Shown: positions 6,548 through 12,603 of the stretch, piece after piece | How positions within the stretch are numbered: the first letter of the stretch is position 1 | Layout of the letters: every line of letters begins with the position of its first letter | NCBI GenBank assembly: GCA_030697855.1 | Contig: JAUYOU010000077.1 | Coordinates: 1-26,154 of the forward strand | Length of the DNA: 26,154 bases | Direction of reading: 5' to 3' | From: a bacterium | Lineage (GTDB): Bacteria; Patescibacteriota; Minisyncoccia; JACQLN01 | Notes under the pieces: generated by a model | Seen by the model: the letters and a program-made list of their open reading frames with translations, nothing else | Told to the model about the DNA's origin: nothing | Database searches by the model: none | Made by a program: the position numbers and the translations under genes

Positions 6548-7016
6548 TGGCAAGTTCTCTGCCTAAAAACTTATTAAATAAGAAACTAGCAATTGCAGAT
6601 GTAAGAGTTAAAAAAATAATTATACCTATTCTGCTTATGCCTTCCTCTATACTGCCCAACCCTAAAGCCCAATTTAAAGAAAATAAAGTTGCGTAAAAAA
6701 CCAAAACACCAAAACCAGAAAAAGCTAAAGTTTGCCAAGCCGAGCGGTGAAAAAAATTAGTAAGAAACCATCTTTCAAAAACAAGCATTAGCATTAGCGC
6801 TAAAAATATTATACCCATATTAAAAGAGGTAGTAACTCGTATGTATATTAAAGAAAAAATAAAAAGCAGTTTTAAATGTTTACTTGGTAAAAATAAAAAT
6901 CCAAACGGCAAAATTGTAAAAAATAAATTAGGAATTAAGCTTGCACCAAAAAACCATGGCAAAACCGCTAAATCCAACAAAACCCCAATAACTAAAGTAA
7001 AATAATACCACTTCAT
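6540..7016 (-). CDS. mreD: MreD-like rod-shape membrane protein
   Basis: This 158-residue protein is almost entirely hydrophobic, with about five membrane segments separated by short polar loops (for example LPSKHLKL and FERWFLTNFFHRSAWQ). Length, topology and position directly before PBP2 fit MreD, the inner-membrane partner of MreC in the elongation complex. Primary-sequence motifs in MreD are weak, so the call leans on context. The usual upstream mreB and mreC are not in this window: the next gene upstream is divergent, so this transcript starts at mreD. A possible minus-strand promoter lies at 7032-7062. No SD is visible before the ATG. Confidence 0.8.
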   Translation of the reverse strand: MKWYYFTLVIGVLLDLAVLPWFFGASLIPNLFFTILPFGFLFLPSKHLKLLFIFSLIYIRVTTSFNMGIIFLALMLMLVFERWFLTNFFHRSAWQTLAFSGFGVLVFYATLFSLNWALGLGSIEEGISRIGIIIFLTLTSAIASFLFNKFLGRELANV

Positions 7017-7031
7017 TGTTAGTTATTATTG

Positions 7032-7062
7032 AATATAGTTAAGTAAAATACAAACTTGACAA
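7032..7062 (-). promoter_or_regulatory. Possible promoter of the mreD-PBP2-folD-greA operon
   Basis: On the minus strand TTGTCA (7057-7062) and TATATT (7032-7037) are separated by 19 bases, longer than ideal. The TTGTCA lies on the opposite strand of the TTGACA used by the divergent small gene, so the two promoters would share a -35 region. The predicted leader is under 12 bases. Confidence 0.35.
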
Positions 7063-7085
7063 AGTTATATAATATATGCTATACT
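7056..7085 (+). promoter_or_regulatory. Sigma-70-like promoter for the 80-residue gene
   Basis: Consensus -35 TTGACA (7056-7061), an 18-base spacer and -10 TATACT (7080-7085). It drives the SD-bearing small gene at 7141, with a leader of roughly 50 bases. Confidence 0.75.
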
Positions 7086-7140
7086 AGAATAAGTACCATA
7101 ATAACAAGGTATTTTCACACTAAACCCCAAGGAGGGTTAT

Positions 7141-7383
7141 ATGGAAGCCCTATCGAAGAAACAAATGCTCCAGGCTATTTGGCTAAACACCAAAAAGCAG
7201 GGACGGTTTGAACAGACCATGCTGATAGTGGGTCTGTCCTGCCTGCTGATGACTTCAGTAGCCATGGTCAGAAATATTTATCAGGGCGTAGATTCATTTT
7301 TTCCGAGCCCCACCAAGATATTCAACGAATCGGAAGTGTACCACCACCGTGGTGGTACCGTGGGAACCCCGAGGGGTGAATAA
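7141..7383 (+). CDS. Small membrane protein of unknown function (80 aa)
   Basis: I do not recognise this protein. A basic, amphipathic N-terminus (MEALSKKQMLQAIWLNTKKQGRFEQ) leads into one membrane segment (about residues 27-43, LIVGLSCLLMTSVAMV) and a short polar tail. It sits in a self-contained unit with a consensus promoter, a strong SD (AAGGAGGG, 4 bases before the ATG) and a strong terminator. The last codons (YHHRGGTVG) lie on a perfect palindrome (ACCACCACCGTGGTGGT), which suggests the C-terminus was altered by an inserted or regulatory hairpin. G+C content and SD use differ from the flanking mreD and methyltransferase genes, so it may be acquired. The size and topology would suit a small membrane effector, but nothing proves this. 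Confidence 0.65.
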   Translation: MEALSKKQMLQAIWLNTKKQGRFEQTMLIVGLSCLLMTSVAMVRNIYQGVDSFFPSPTKIFNESEVYHHRGGTVGTPRGE

Positions 7384-7405
7384 TGAAGAAACTCGACACA
7401 TACAC

Positions 7406-7438
7406 ACCTCCCTAGTTAAACTAGGGAGGTGTTTTTTT
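7406..7438 (+). terminator. Strong intrinsic terminator after the 80-residue gene
   Basis: ACCTCCCTAG-TTAAA-CTAGGGAGGT (10-bp perfect stem, 7406-7430) is followed by GTTTTTTT. It closes the small gene and isolates it from the methyltransferase 20 bases further on. Confidence 0.93.
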
Positions 7439-7457
7439 ATGTTATGATTTTCTTTAA

Positions 7458-8051
7458 ATGAATAAAGATTTTTGGAACAATATTTTCTCCCAAGATAAGG
7501 ATTATGTAAAAATAAGCCATAGTTTTTTAGATGAACTCCTAAAACATATAAACCTTCAAGAAAACTCAAAAATATTAGATATTGGTTGTGGTACTGGCGA
7601 TCTAGTTATCAAATTAGCCAAAAAAGGTTTTCAATCTACAGGTTTAGATATTTCTAATATAGCTTTAGAGAAAGCAAAAAACAAAGCTTTGGAAGAAAAA
7701 GTTGAAAGTTTAACAAACTTTATAGAGTTTGATATAGATTCATTTGATTTAAAAACTATACCAAACTCTCCTTTTGATTTAATAACCTGTAAACTAGTTT
7801 TTGCTTTTATAAAAGACAAACCCTCTTTTTTAAAAAACATTAAAAACATTCTAACTAAAAATGGGCATTTTGTTTTAATAACTCCTGTTTTATATCCTAA
7901 CGTTGAATATAGTGAACACCTTAAAAAAATATCTGTAGATAAACAAAAAACACTAGATTTGTTAAATCAAGTGTTTAGTAAAGTAGAAATTTTTAAAGAA
8001 TCTCCAATAAAAGATAACGGCACTGAAATTGTTTTTATAGCTTCTTTATAA
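7458..8051 (+). CDS. Class I SAM-dependent methyltransferase
   Basis: This is a 197-residue single-domain Rossmann-fold methyltransferase. SAM-binding motif I is ILDIGCGTGDL (about residues 39-49). The acidic residue of motif II is in TGLDIS (about 61-66), and motif IV is FDLITCKLVFAFI, followed by a typical post-motif loop (LKNIKNILTKNGHFVLITP). This is the Methyltransf_11/25 type, which acts on many small molecules; the substrate cannot be read from sequence. It is the first gene of a two-gene plus-strand unit with the HAM1-like gene 21 bases downstream. The C-terminal part is short and variable. No SD is visible before the ATG at 7458; the leader is AT-rich as in other core-type genes here. 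Confidence 0.88.
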   Translation: MNKDFWNNIFSQDKDYVKISHSFLDELLKHINLQENSKILDIGCGTGDLVIKLAKKGFQSTGLDISNIALEKAKNKALEEKVESLTNFIEFDIDSFDLKTIPNSPFDLITCKLVFAFIKDKPSFLKNIKNILTKNGHFVLITPVLYPNVEYSEHLKKISVDKQKTLDLLNQVFSKVEIFKESPIKDNGTEIVFIASL

Positions 8052-8072
8052 AAATTAATAAATATAAATACA

Positions 8073-8627
8073 ATGAAAATATATTTAGTTACTAAAAACT
8101 CTGGCAAGCTACTTGCAGCTAATAGCGTATTTAGCAAAAAGAATATTGAACTATTGCAAGTAAATAAAGACTACCCAGAAATACAGGCCGATAATAGCTT
8201 AGAGATAGCCAAACATACAGCACTAGAAACAGCCAAAGAACTAGGCTTGTCAGCCATAAGAGAAGACCATAGTCTATATATTAATGCGCTTGGAATACCT
8301 GGCCCATATATGAATTTTTTTGAAAAAAGAATCTCTGTTAAAAATGTTTTAAAGATATTAAATAACTTTAAAGACAGGAGTGGCTATTTTGAAGTAGCCA
8401 CTGTCTACGCTGAACCTAATGGAAAAACAAAAGAATATTCCTTTAAAGTTCCCTTTCAAATTGCAAAAAAAGAAAAAGGTAAATTGCAAACTGGTTGGCC
8501 TCAGATAATAGTTTTAAAAGGCGAAAAAAGAACTCTAGCAGAATATCCAGAATCTGAACGAGTTAATATTTGGAATAAAAACTACATTAAAATAGCAAAT
8601 TATATTTCTAGATCCAATTTAATATAA
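8073..8627 (+). CDS. HAM1/RdgB-like non-canonical NTP pyrophosphatase, divergent
   Basis: RdgB/HAM1 enzymes hydrolyse ITP, dITP and XTP to monophosphates and keep deaminated purines out of nucleic acids. The N-terminus LVTKNSGKLLAAN matches the TxNxxK phosphate-binding motif (residues about 7-12). REDHSLYINALGIPGPYM matches the family EDTGLxIdALxGxPGxYS segment (about 63-80). The usual C-terminal SHR motif that helps bind the base is not visible; instead the chain ends in an unusual EYPESERVNIWNKNYIKIANYI tail. At 184 residues the length is normal. Either substrate preference has drifted or it has another house-cleaning role. It lies in a block with two NUDIX hydrolases, all potentially acting on nucleotides. 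Confidence 0.75.
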   Translation: MKIYLVTKNSGKLLAANSVFSKKNIELLQVNKDYPEIQADNSLEIAKHTALETAKELGLSAIREDHSLYINALGIPGPYMNFFEKRISVKNVLKILNNFKDRSGYFEVATVYAEPNGKTKEYSFKVPFQIAKKEKGKLQTGWPQIIVLKGEKRTLAEYPESERVNIWNKNYIKIANYISRSNLI

Positions 8628-8660
8628 TAAAAATCCCCACTCATGTTTTGAGTAGGGATT
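8626..8660 (-). terminator. Intrinsic terminator of the NUDIX/double-kinase operon
   Basis: On the minus strand AATCCCTACTCA pairs with TGAGTGGGGATT (12-bp stem with one mismatch, 8632-8660), followed by TTTTATTAT. It lies just after the kinase stop at 8669. On the plus strand no T-tract follows, so it serves only the minus-strand operon. Confidence 0.85.
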
Positions 8661-8668
8661 GGACGTCT

Positions 8669-9838
8669 TCAGTTTAAACATAAACTATCTGTGAAAGACT
8701 GAAGATTATAGTGCAGAGAGTTGGAAGAGTTATCAAAAACTATATCAGCAACATCCTTTACTTTCTCGGCTCCTCTACCCTTCTTGACTCTATCTTTACC
8801 TATAACTATTTCTCGAGCTTCTTCGAAGTCCATACCTAACTCTGCCGATGCTCGTTTAATGCGCAAATCCTGATCTGTTTCTATATAAACGATTTTTACT
8901 TGCTCCCCCAGCATTAATTTAAGCATTGCTGGAACAAATGGGTCATGTAAACTTTCAACAGAAATTCGACTTAAAAAATAGTGACGCTCAAGATAATCAA
9001 GTAACTCGAGACAAACCATCTCGGGTGTCATTACCTCTCCACGTTTTTCTATTAGCTCAATAAAATAACGCAGCTTTAATCGACAGAACTGGTAATCTTT
9101 TCTTAAGTGTTCTGCAAAACTACTTTTTCCACACTCACTCAGACCACCAAAACCAACAATTAAACCCTCGGGAAGTTTTATTCGTGGAATCTTTACTTCG
9201 CAAACGATGCTCAATATTTCTCTTAATTGATTCTGTATCACTAGTATTGGATCTCTTACTCCTATAATAGAGCAGCGGGCAGATTGGCTAAAATAATATC
9301 TCATAACAACGGTCAGGTTAGATTGATATCTCAGATATATCTGTTTGATACTTTCTGGAAAACCTTTATCTTCCCTTGGACGGATAACTTCTACAAGTTT
9401 TTGAACCCCAGAAAAATAAGCAAGATCTCTTTCAAAAAATATTTCATACTCATCAACAAAATGATCATATCTACGATCAAAGTGTTTATCTGTTATGGTT
9501 ATAGCTTCATGCAGTGATATCCCATCTCGAGTCATTCTAGTTGCAGTGCACACGGACTTGAACATTCTGACACCACGGTCGTATATAGGAAACTTTTCAC
9601 TACAAGAATCTTCTTGTCTAGCAATAAGAGACTCTATTATAATATCTGTTAATTCCTCTACAGGAATCTCCTCAAACCACCAGCGCGATGCCTCATAACC
9701 ACTCAATTTCGGCCACCTATTACTGTATGCCGAGAGCGGTTTTGTGATATGAAAATGTTCTCCACTTTTCCATTTTAACAACCTAATTTGCTGACTTTTT
9801 CCAGAGTTATCCTGCCCATTAAAGGAGATTGTTTTCAT
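8669..9838 (-). CDS. Tandem P-loop kinase (thymidylate-kinase-like plus CoaE/adenylate-kinase-like)
   Basis: Two nucleotide kinases appear fused in 389 residues. The N-terminal half has a Walker A GQDNSGKS (residues 8-15) and YDRG (86-89), the pattern of thymidylate kinases (YDRY/YDRF). The C-terminal half has a second Walker A, GFGGLSECGKSS (229-240), a central R-rich stretch (DLRIKRA), D..K.GRGAEKV and a final ADIVFDN, the layout of dephospho-CoA kinase or AAA_18-type kinases (ADxVIxN near the end). Its ATG overlaps the stop of the upstream NUDIX gene as ATGA, and it has its own SD (AAGGAG, 6 bases before the start). So it is made together with the NUDIX enzyme. The substrates are unknown; a nucleoside or nucleotide, or an antibiotic-like small molecule, are equally open. 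G+C is higher than in the core genes. Confidence 0.75.
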   Translation of the reverse strand: MKTISFNGQDNSGKSQQIRLLKWKSGEHFHITKPLSAYSNRWPKLSGYEASRWWFEEIPVEELTDIIIESLIARQEDSCSEKFPIYDRGVRMFKSVCTATRMTRDGISLHEAITITDKHFDRRYDHFVDEYEIFFERDLAYFSGVQKLVEVIRPREDKGFPESIKQIYLRYQSNLTVVMRYYFSQSARCSIIGVRDPILVIQNQLREILSIVCEVKIPRIKLPEGLIVGFGGLSECGKSSFAEHLRKDYQFCRLKLRYFIELIEKRGEVMTPEMVCLELLDYLERHYFLSRISVESLHDPFVPAMLKLMLGEQVKIVYIETDQDLRIKRASAELGMDFEEAREIVIGKDRVKKGRGAEKVKDVADIVFDNSSNSLHYNLQSFTDSLCLN

Positions 9839-10254
9839 ATTACACTCCTTTCTTTCAAGAGTCTTACCTTTATTTCATCTGGTAAAATATTGTACATAGA
9901 TATTTTATCCAAACTTATCCACTCAAGGTTATATGTACCTTTTGTATTATTTGGACTAAATTCAGTTCCAGTACCAGACCCTAACCTGCCTCCAGTTATC
10001 ACGCAAAAGTAAAAAACTTCCCTCTGCGCAGGCAAACTACCTATCGGCTGTAAATCGTTAGAAGCAAATTGACTAACAACAGCAACATCAAGCCCTAATT
10101 CTTCACGAGCCTCACGAATCAAAGCTTCTTTTTCACTTTCACCTTCCTCTACACCACCGCCAGGAAAAACCCAATACTCCTTATCTTCTTTAATACGGTG
10201 AATGAGAAGTAAAGAGTTATCTTGGATAATAATTGCACGAACACGCACCTTCAT
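9835..10254 (-). CDS. NUDIX hydrolase 1
   Basis: This cytoplasmic pyrophosphohydrolase is of the NUDIX superfamily (substrates are nucleoside diphosphates linked to X). The complete NUDIX box GGVEEGESEKEALIREAREELGLDV (about residues 33-57) fits GX5EX7REUXEEXGU, with the metal-binding REUXEE glutamates present. The start MKVRVRAIII and box are very close to those of NUDIX hydrolase 2 at 12058-12483, so the two are paralogues; their C-terminal halves diverge. An SD (AAGGAG, 8 bases before the ATG) is present. The stop overlaps the kinase start by 4 bases (ATGA). The joint operon suggests the NUDIX enzyme cleaves or sanitises a compound handled by the kinase. The exact substrate is unknown. Confidence 0.9.
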   Translation of the reverse strand: MKVRVRAIIIQDNSLLLIHRIKEDKEYWVFPGGGVEEGESEKEALIREAREELGLDVAVVSQFASNDLQPIGSLPAQREVFYFCVITGGRLGSGTGTEFSPNNTKGTYNLEWISLDKISMYNILPDEIKVRLLKERSVI

Positions 10255-10352
10255 CTTAGATCTCCTTTTTATTTATGTTTGTTTAAGAACAACAAGTGAG
10301 TTATTAACCTCACTATCTATGAAGACAAATAAAATCTACAAAAATAGTAAGA

Positions 10353-11042
10353 CTAACTATTACCTCCGAGCCATTCCAAAAATCTAAAATAATGTTTTGT
10401 GCGTTCAATATATTTTTCTGGGCTTATCATAATTTCTTCCGGAGTAATTTGAGATAAAGGAAAATCAGTAAAATAAATCTTAGATTTATTCCATACATCT
10501 TGATATCCACCAGCGATTACTCCTCGGTCCAACAAGAAAATTCTGAGTATAGTAGAAAGTCTTTTGTAAATAATTTTTTCTTCTTGTTTATCTAGTAGTG
10601 CTCGCTTTAAAATACATAATTCACTAGATAAACTTATACGATTAACAGTATTTAACATTTCTATTGGAAATTGGTTCAACAAAACTTTAGAATTAGATAT
10701 TCTAGGACTATAAATACCAGAAAAAACATAGTGCATAGCATCAAACGTCTTTGGATCTTGAAATTTATAAACATTCCATTCTTTCAAAGAATAAAAAGTT
10801 GTTCCGATTTTTATATCTGTTTTATTTAACTTAATTGCTTTAGAAAGGTAATCTAAAGTGGACTCATCCAGTTTTTGAAACACCAATATTATATCTATAT
10901 CGCTCCAATCAGAAATTACATCTTTGCGTCCAAGACTTCCAGTCACACAGTAAAACAAAAGATCTCTACCAACAAAACCCATAAGGTCATTATAAAAATT
11001 TTCTTCTACCTCAGAATATTTTTCTAGCGTTGAACTAGCCAT
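10353..11042 (-). CDS. Nucleotidyltransferase-fold protein (MNT/aminoglycoside-NTase type)
   Basis: GSLGRKDVISDWSDIDIILVF (about residues 35-55) is the signature of the pol-beta-like nucleotidyltransferase superfamily: GSx(R), then DID with the two metal-binding aspartates (D48 and D50). Such enzymes transfer NMP groups to small molecules (for example aminoglycosides), to proteins or to tRNA. The remaining 170 residues are helical and include SLSSELCILKRALLDKQEEKIIYKR, like the helical C-terminal domains of aminoglycoside nucleotidyltransferases. It overlaps the upstream APH-fold kinase by 19 bases and is the last gene of the NUDIX 2 operon. The substrate is unknown. Kinase plus nucleotidyltransferase in one operon recalls drug-modifying pairs, but a biosynthetic role is possible. 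Confidence 0.8.
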   Translation of the reverse strand: MASSTLEKYSEVEENFYNDLMGFVGRDLLFYCVTGSLGRKDVISDWSDIDIILVFQKLDESTLDYLSKAIKLNKTDIKIGTTFYSLKEWNVYKFQDPKTFDAMHYVFSGIYSPRISNSKVLLNQFPIEMLNTVNRISLSSELCILKRALLDKQEEKIIYKRLSTILRIFLLDRGVIAGGYQDVWNKSKIYFTDFPLSQITPEEIMISPEKYIERTKHYFRFLEWLGGNS

Positions 11043-12061
11043 ATCTTTTTAGTTAAACTTAAAAACTCATTAAAACTTTTTGGGTTGATAGTATTGTAAA
11101 AGTACTCCAAAAAACAAAGGGATAATATCATATCCTTTTTTGGCATTTTTGAAATATCGAATCTACAAAGAATTTTCATGGCAAAATAATTTTTAAATTC
11201 TTCATACCAACCATTATAATTTTCTATCTTATGAAAACATGGCATTAAAACCTTTTTAATATACATAAAAACAAATTTACGTCTGAGAGATAAGGTTTTA
11301 TGCTCTAATTTGTTCTTACTTAACCTTACCTTATCGAGATATTTATAAATTTCTTTATGCCTTTTATATGAAGCCTTACTATATACAGGGCCTAAATAAC
11401 TACCCTGTATAAGATTGTAAACAAATAAATTTGCAAACTCTGCCATAAGAGGATTCCATCCAGCCGCTTCATAATCAAATAAAACAGGTTTTAAACCCAA
11501 ATTTAAATCATTAGGATCTCCTTGAGAAATAACGCACCAATGTAACCCATCTTTCTTGAAAAATGATTTTATCGTAGAAATAGTTTTCTCAAGTTGTAAT
11601 TTTAGTTTATTTCCGTTTAAAAATACTTCCTTATCGTTAATTGATTTGATAAATTTAGGACTATAAAATTTCTCCAAGCGTGTAGATATCCTGTCCTTAA
11701 AAAAGATATCACTTGCCTTACCTTTATCTTTCTTAAGGGTTTTTAAAAAAACTTTTTTATAAAGTTCTAGTAAAGGATTGAAATCTTCAGTTTTTACTTT
11801 TTTATTTGTAAATAAATTAATCAAAAGGCCTTTTTTTGTATCGACTGAGTTCTCATATTCAAAAACTAATAATCCAGTATTATCGCCTTTTTCAATTCTT
11901 ATTAAGTTAGGTACAGGATAGTATTTACTTAATATCTTATAACCATTAAGTTCTTTTTGAAAAAAGACGAGCGGTAAACTCTTATAAAAAAAATCTGTAC
12001 CTTCGACAGTGATAACTCCATTTTCACGTAAACCATTACGATGAAAAACTTTTTTTATCAT
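11024..12061 (-). CDS. APH/choline-kinase-fold phosphotransferase
   Basis: This 345-residue protein has an aminoglycoside phosphotransferase fold. SQGDPNDLNLGLKPVLFDYEAAG (about residues 179-201) matches the catalytic H-G-D-x4-N...D-x-E core, with catalytic Asp182, Asn187 and metal-binding Asp196. The usual His before GD is Gln here. An N-terminal lobe with KSLPLVFFQKELNGYKIL precedes it. Relatives phosphorylate aminoglycosides, macrolides, choline, homoserine or sugars, so the substrate is open. Its ATG overlaps the stop of NUDIX 2 as ATGA, and its own 3' end overlaps the nucleotidyltransferase by 19 bases, so the three are translationally coupled. The C-terminal third is lysine-rich and unusual. 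AT content and the lack of SD match the core-type genes. Confidence 0.82.
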   Translation of the reverse strand: MIKKVFHRNGLRENGVITVEGTDFFYKSLPLVFFQKELNGYKILSKYYPVPNLIRIEKGDNTGLLVFEYENSVDTKKGLLINLFTNKKVKTEDFNPLLELYKKVFLKTLKKDKGKASDIFFKDRISTRLEKFYSPKFIKSINDKEVFLNGNKLKLQLEKTISTIKSFFKKDGLHWCVISQGDPNDLNLGLKPVLFDYEAAGWNPLMAEFANLFVYNLIQGSYLGPVYSKASYKRHKEIYKYLDKVRLSKNKLEHKTLSLRRKFVFMYIKKVLMPCFHKIENYNGWYEEFKNYFAMKILCRFDISKMPKKDMILSLCFLEYFYNTINPKSFNEFLSLTKKIWLVQR

Positions 12062-12483
12062 AACTGTTTTTTAACAATAAACCATTTTATAACAAGATCC
12101 CTGACTTCGGTTGGCAAGAGGTTAATATTAGAAATATCTAATAAAGGTATTTCAACTATTTCATGTAACCCCTCGTATCCAGAATATTTTTGAAATTCTG
12201 GACCATCTCCAGTCCCGATTACACCGCCCAAGATATTGCACGAATAAAAATGCTCTATATCATCAGAACCTCTTTTATTAAAAGATTGCGATACTATTGA
12301 TTCTTTAACTTCTGCATCTACTCCTAATTCTTCTTTTATTTCCCTAATCAAGGCTTCTTTTTCTGTTTCTCCCTCTTCCACTCCACCACCTGGAAATACA
12401 AAATAAACCTCATCTTTTTTAGTTCTTTTGATAAGTATAATATTCCCATTTCTTATAATGATGGCACGAACCCTTGTCTTCAT
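12058..12483 (-). CDS. NUDIX hydrolase 2
   Basis: This is a second cytoplasmic NUDIX hydrolase, 141 residues, with the intact box GGVEEGETEKEALIREIKEELGVDA (about residues 32-56). Its N-terminal 60 residues (MKTRVRAIII..., VYFVFPGGGVEEGE) are nearly superimposable on NUDIX 1, so the two are paralogues coupled to different kinases. It is the first gene of a NUDIX-kinase-nucleotidyltransferase operon, with a 4-base ATGA overlap to the kinase. The promoter at 12496-12524 places transcription start only a few bases before the ATG, so the mRNA is nearly leaderless, and there is no SD. Substrate is not predictable. The shared gene order with NUDIX 1 suggests it removes or prepares a phosphorylated intermediate of the partner enzymes. 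Confidence 0.9.
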   Translation of the reverse strand: MKTRVRAIIIRNGNIILIKRTKKDEVYFVFPGGGVEEGETEKEALIREIKEELGVDAEVKESIVSQSFNKRGSDDIEHFYSCNILGGVIGTGDGPEFQKYSGYEGLHEIVEIPLLDISNINLLPTEVRDLVIKWFIVKKQL

Positions 12484-12495
12484 AGTTGTAAAAGT

Positions 12496-12524
12496 AATAT
12501 AGTATAAATTAATCTTATTGTCAA
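12496..12524 (-). promoter_or_regulatory. Promoter of the NUDIX 2 operon, almost leaderless
   Basis: On the minus strand consensus -35 TTGACA (12519-12524), a 17-base spacer and -10 TATATT (12496-12501). Transcription would begin about 5-7 bases before the ATG at 12483. It starts right after the T-tract of the metallopeptidase terminator. Confidence 0.8.
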
Positions 12525-12527
12525 AGA

Positions 12528-12558
12528 AAATAAAACCCCTGCTCGTGTTGAGCAGGGG
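12528..12558 (-). terminator. Intrinsic terminator of the M64 metallopeptidase gene
   Basis: On the minus strand CCCCTGCTC-AACAC-GAGCAGGGG (9-bp perfect stem, 12536-12558) is followed by TTTTATTTTC. A first hairpin, TTCTATAGAGGC/GCCTCTATAGAA (12-bp perfect stem, 3-nt loop, 12563-12589), lies between the stop codon and this terminator. Confidence 0.92.
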
Positions 12559-12603
12559 TGGGTTCTATAGAGGCTAAGCCTCTATAGAATTAAAACGCCC
12601 TTT

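Noticed and set aside
7294..7569. Minus-strand frame opposite the 80-aa gene and methyltransferase start
   Set aside because: It crosses a strong terminator and two real genes on the other strand, with no SD or recognised product.
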